Assembly (NCBI RefSeq): GCF_000298295.1
Contig: NZ_AMGM01000005.1
Coordinates: 1-64,000 of the forward strand
Length of the DNA stretch: 64,000 bases
Direction of reading: 5' to 3'
From: Cecembia lonarensis LW9
GTDB taxonomy: Bacteria; Bacteroidota; Bacteroidia; Cytophagales; Cyclobacteriaceae
Under the pieces are notes generated by a model that did no database searches, was not told where the DNA came from, and was given only the letters and a program-made list of their open reading frames with translations. The translations under genes were made by a program, and so were the position numbers. Positions 60,600 to 64,000 of the stretch are shown here, in pieces; the first letter of the stretch is position 1; each line of letters starts with the position of its first letter.

Positions 60600-63500
60600 C
60601 CTTCCAATGATTTATCTCCTTGAACCAAATCCCTTTTCTGCTCATATTTGAAAAGCTTGCCCACCAAAATAAACAGCAAAGGATACATAAAAACCCCTAA
60701 AAAGGTCGCAATTCCTATTCCCCCCAAAAGGGCCATTCCCATTACCTTTCTGGCTTCAGCTCCTGAGCCGGAAGCCAAAATCAAGGGCAGAATGCCCAAG
60801 ACAAAGGAAAATACAGTCATCAGGATGGGCCTGAACCTAAGCTTGGCCGCATCCACGGCCGCATCATACAAAGAAAGGCCCTCATCAAATTTCATTTTGG
60901 CAAACTCCACAATCAAAATGGCATTCTTGGCCGCCATAGCAATCAACAGAATCAAGGAAATTTGGGCAAAAATATTCACCTCAAAACTCAGCGAGAAAAT
61001 CCTGGCGAAAGACAAGAAAAGGAATGCTCCAAATATGGCAAATGGCGTTCCCAATAATATGCTGAAAGGCAAGGACCAACTTTCATACTGGGCAGCCAGG
61101 ATAAGAAATACCAGAAAGAAGGAGAACGCAAAAATCACCCCTGCCGAACCGGAGGATTTCTTTTCCTGAAAACTCATGCCATTCCAGCTGTAATCCATGT
61201 TATCGGGCAAGACTTCTTTCGCCACCTCTTCCAAGGCATTCAAAGCCTGAATAGAACTGTATCCCTGAGCAGGAACCCCCGTCACTTCCGCAGAACGGAA
61301 TAGATTGAAGCGGTTGGTATATTCCGGGCCACTCACTTCCTTCACTTCTAAAAAGGTACTGATGGGAACAGATTCTCCTTGGTTATTCTTCACAAAGAAA
61401 AGTTCCAAACCTTTTTCATTTTGCCGATATTCTGACTCTGCCTGAATATAAGCCCGGTAAATCCTACCAAACTTGGTGAAGTCATTGACATAAGCCCCAC
61501 CCAAAAAGGCTCCAAAAGTCTGGTAAACCTCTTGAAGATTAACCCCTGTTTTTAATATTTTTTCTATATCCAAATCAATGTAACGCTGAGGCACAGAGGC
61601 TTGGTACTGGGTGGAAGCCCTGGCAATTTCAGGCCTTTCGTTAGCTGCCTGGATAAAGGCCATGGTATTTTGGAAAAGATACAACGGGTCTGCCCCTGTT
61701 TTATCCTGTATCATGATACTGAACCCCGCCCCGGAACCTAGACCCGGTATGGCTGGTGGCCCGAAGGCAAAAGCTACCGCATCTTTGATTTCGCGCCGCA
61801 ACAGCACATTGATTTTGTCAACTACATCCTTTGCAGTAGTTCCTGGGCGTTCAGCCCAGTCAATCAAAGAAATAAAGACAAAGGCCGAATTGGTACTTAG
61901 GGCATCAGCTAATAAATTGTAGCCCACTGCTGTGGCATAATCCTCTACTTCCGGAATATCTTTCAATATCTCTTCTATTTTTCTTGCCACTTCATCCGAG
62001 CGCTGCAAACTTGCAGCACTAGATAGCTGAACGCCAAGAAAAATATAGCCTTGGTCCTCTTCAGGAATAAAACCACCAGGAAGTTTGGCTCCCAAAATAC
62101 CCGCAGCAATAACTGTTAAAAGGACTAAAACCGCCCCCCTTTTTAGTTTACCTGAAACAACTTTGGTAAAGGAAGTATAGGATTCAGTGGCTTTATCAAA
62201 ACTCCTGTCAAATCCATCAAAGAATCGCCCCAATATTCCTTTTCTTTCACCCTGCTGTTTTGGTTTCAGAATCAACGCACAAAGGGCAGGAGACAGGGTA
62301 AGTGCATTGATGCTGGAAATGATTACTGAAACCGCTATGGTAATTGCGAACTGTTGGTAAAGCTTCCCGGTAATCCCAGGTATTCCCACTACAGGAACAA
62401 AAACTGCAACCAAAACCAAACTCGTAGCAATCACAGGGGCGGTCACTTCCTTCATGGCTTCGGTAGTTGCTTTTTTAACCCCCATCCCCTGATCCATCTT
62501 TACCTGCACTGCCTCTACGACTACAATGGCATCATCTACTACAATTCCTATGGCCAAAACCAATCCCAGCAAGGACAAGACATTGATACTGAAGCCCAGT
62601 AAAGGAAATAGCATAAAAGCACCCACCAAAGAGATGGGAATGGCCAAAGTAGGGATAAGGGTAGCCCTCCAGTCCTGGATAAACAAAAAGACCACCAAAA
62701 TCACCAGAACCAGGGCGATGATCAAGGTTTCCACAATTTCACTGATACCGGCAACGATGGGTTTGGTAGCATCCAAAGATACCACGTAATCAACCCCCTC
62801 GGGAAAGCCTTCTGCCAATAGGGCCAATTCCTTTTTGACATCCTCAGCCACCTGCACCGCGTTGGATCCGGGAGATTGATAAATGGAAATCAGAGCACCA
62901 TCCTGCCCATTGGTACGGGTAAAGGCAGAGTAACTTTCAGTTCCCAGTTCTATTCTGGCAATGTCCTTTAATCTAACCTGGGATCCATCAGCATGCGTAC
63001 GGACAATGATTTCCCTGAAGGCTTCCTCAGTCTGCAAGCGTTCTGGCAAACGTACCACATAGGTAAACTCGGTTCCCGGAGGGGCTGGCTCTGCTCCCAA
63101 TTTTCCTCCCGGAACAATGGCATTCTGACTTCTAATGGCCTGGGTAATTTCTCCAATGGTAATCCCCATTTTGGCCAAAATATCGGGTTGTACCCATATC
63201 CTCATGGAATAATCAGAAGCCCCAATGATACTTACCCTTCCCACACCGGGAATTCTGGCCAACCTGTCCTGAATGTTGATGATGGCATAATTACCCAAAA
63301 ACTGCTGGTCATAGCGACCATTCGGGGAAATCAAAGACAACAAAAGCAAAGTATTGGACATGGATTTTTGGGTGGTCACCCCCAACCTGGTCACTTCCTC
63401 AGGGAGCTTGGCCATGGCTGAGGAAACTCTGTTTTGGGTAAAAACGGTATTCATATCAGGATCTGTGCCGATATCAAAAGTCACCTGAACACTGACCGTG

Positions 63501-63778
63501 CCGTCGTTGGAATTGGTGGACTTCATGTAAATCATGTTCTCCACCCCGTTGATCTGTTGTTCCAGTGCAGAGGCCACTGACTGTTCCACCGATATGGCAT
63601 TGGCACCTGTATACTTGGCGCTGACCCTTACGACAGGGGGCGTAATGTCCGGATATTGTTCAATCGGCAGTGTGCTGAGGGAAATCACCCCTATTACTAC
63701 AGTGATGATGGCAATGACAATAGCAACTATAGGCCTCCTGACAAAAAACTGATACTCTTCTTTGATTGGATTCTCCAT
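60596..63778 (-). CDS. RND multidrug efflux transporter, HAE1/AcrB family
   Basis: 1060 aa from the ATG at 63778; a TTG at 63784 is in frame. It shows the twelve-helix, two-lobed RND pattern. The N-terminus (FFVRRPIVAIVIAI) is typical. The proton-relay Asp pair sits in TM4 (IGIVVDDAIVVVEAV), and the second repeat has FAKMKFDEG. It uses proton motive force to export hydrophobic drugs, dyes or detergents. The periplasmic adaptor gene ends 2 bp upstream and the outer-membrane factor overlaps its stop. Confidence 0.96.
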   Translation of the reverse strand: MENPIKEEYQFFVRRPIVAIVIAIITVVIGVISLSTLPIEQYPDITPPVVRVSAKYTGANAISVEQSVASALEQQINGVENMIYMKSTNSNDGTVSVQVTFDIGTDPDMNTVFTQNRVSSAMAKLPEEVTRLGVTTQKSMSNTLLLLSLISPNGRYDQQFLGNYAIINIQDRLARIPGVGRVSIIGASDYSMRIWVQPDILAKMGITIGEITQAIRSQNAIVPGGKLGAEPAPPGTEFTYVVRLPERLQTEEAFREIIVRTHADGSQVRLKDIARIELGTESYSAFTRTNGQDGALISIYQSPGSNAVQVAEDVKKELALLAEGFPEGVDYVVSLDATKPIVAGISEIVETLIIALVLVILVVFLFIQDWRATLIPTLAIPISLVGAFMLFPLLGFSINVLSLLGLVLAIGIVVDDAIVVVEAVQVKMDQGMGVKKATTEAMKEVTAPVIATSLVLVAVFVPVVGIPGITGKLYQQFAITIAVSVIISSINALTLSPALCALILKPKQQGERKGILGRFFDGFDRSFDKATESYTSFTKVVSGKLKRGAVLVLLTVIAAGILGAKLPGGFIPEEDQGYIFLGVQLSSAASLQRSDEVARKIEEILKDIPEVEDYATAVGYNLLADALSTNSAFVFISLIDWAERPGTTAKDVVDKINVLLRREIKDAVAFAFGPPAIPGLGSGAGFSIMIQDKTGADPLYLFQNTMAFIQAANERPEIARASTQYQASVPQRYIDLDIEKILKTGVNLQEVYQTFGAFLGGAYVNDFTKFGRIYRAYIQAESEYRQNEKGLELFFVKNNQGESVPISTFLEVKEVSGPEYTNRFNLFRSAEVTGVPAQGYSSIQALNALEEVAKEVLPDNMDYSWNGMSFQEKKSSGSAGVIFAFSFFLVFLILAAQYESWSLPFSILLGTPFAIFGAFLFLSFARIFSLSFEVNIFAQISLILLIAMAAKNAILIVEFAKMKFDEGLSLYDAAVDAAKLRFRPILMTVFSFVLGILPLILASGSGAEARKVMGMALLGGIGIATFLGVFMYPLLFILVGKLFKYEQKRDLVQGDKSLEG

Positions 63779-63780
63779 AA

Positions 63781-64000
63781 TCAATTGGTTTGTACCATTT
63801 CTACATTGACCTTTTGCCCGGACCTAACCGCCATTAACCCTTCTAAGAGTACAATTTCCCCTTTAGCCAATCCTGATTCCACCACAAACTGGTCTCCATA
63901 AGTTTCCATAATCTGAATACTTCTCTGGCTTACCGTCCCTTCTTGGTCTACTACATACACATTGTAAAAACCCTGCAGTTCAAAAACAGCCCGTTGTGGC
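63781..64000 (-). CDS. RND efflux periplasmic adaptor subunit, C-terminus only
   Basis: The reading frame enters from the window edge and ends with TGA at 63783-63781. The visible 72 residues (for example VYVVDQEGTVSQRSI, then GLAKGEIVLLEGLMAVRSGQKV) match the beta-barrel and membrane-proximal end of MFP adaptors such as AcrA: a G-L-x-x-G-x-x-V-(V/L)-x-x-G-(L/M) block near the C-terminus. It bridges the RND pump and outer-membrane factor and is the first of the three genes seen here. Confidence 0.85.
   Translation of the reverse strand, partial: PQRAVFELQGFYNVYVVDQEGTVSQRSIQIMETYGDQFVVESGLAKGEIVLLEGLMAVRSGQKVNVEMVQTN

Noticed and set aside
60648-61169. 173-aa plus-strand ORF inside the RND transporter gene
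   Set aside because: Antisense to conserved RND sequence; Lys/Pro/Ala-rich translation without protein-like pattern.
1-64000. CRISPR array, tRNA, rRNA, known riboswitch, prophage or integron
   Set aside because: I found no regularly spaced repeats, cloverleaf-like sequence, rRNA signature, phage gene or integrase in the window.

Overview
The window looks like chromosome of a gliding-type member of the Bacteroidota, most likely order Cytophagales (Cyclobacteriaceae-like; this placement is inference). The sequence evidence is two PorP/SprF-type type IX secretion proteins, a SprB-repeat protein ending in a gliding-associated (CHU_C) sorting domain, the gliding lipoprotein GldB, moderately AT-rich DNA, starts without Shine-Dalgarno sequences, and several TAnnTTTG-type -7 promoter elements just ahead of start codons. 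I see no tRNA, rRNA, CRISPR array, prophage or transposase gene.

Layout. 0-8 kb: truncated PorP/SprF gene, aldehyde dehydrogenase, P1 peptidase, an Fe-S photolyase of the PhrB class, and a PorP/SprF + SprB-repeat gene pair. 8-17 kb: lysA; a two-component system whose histidine kinase is split by a frameshift at an A6 run, followed by a response regulator and a lipoprotein with a Cys-rich motif; rlmH; a fasciclin protein; a Fur-family regulator with a palindrome over its own promoter. 17-25 kb: a large secreted zinc metalloprotease, then a lipid/polyketide group (FAD oxidoreductase, UbiA-type prenyltransferase, type III polyketide synthase, methyltransferase) and an MscS channel. 25-33 kb: a membrane-anchored MutS-like ATPase, a small membrane protein behind a sigma-54-type promoter, purK-purE, a 215-bp MITE-like element, a DUF3127 protein, an ECF-type sigma factor with a short partner, an esterase and nth.

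33-58.4 kb is mainly a surface polysaccharide locus: asnB, several glycosyltransferases, an SLBB-domain export protein, a Wzz-like chain-length protein without kinase domain, a Wzx-like flippase, a Wzy-like polymerase, a GAF-domain hybrid histidine kinase, methyltransferases and a WcaJ-type initiating sugar-phosphate transferase. gldB, a two-domain fasciclin lipoprotein, a radical SAM protein, a 2'-5' RNA ligase-like protein and a universal stress protein lie among them. 58.4-59.2 kb is a gene-free stretch full of degenerate repeats and hairpins. 59.2-64 kb is a three-part RND efflux operon on the minus strand, with the adaptor gene running off the window.

The best candidates for something under-described are the polyketide/prenyltransferase group, the membrane MutS-like protein, the split kinase with its CxCC lipoprotein partner, the Fur-gene palindrome, and the MITE-like element.
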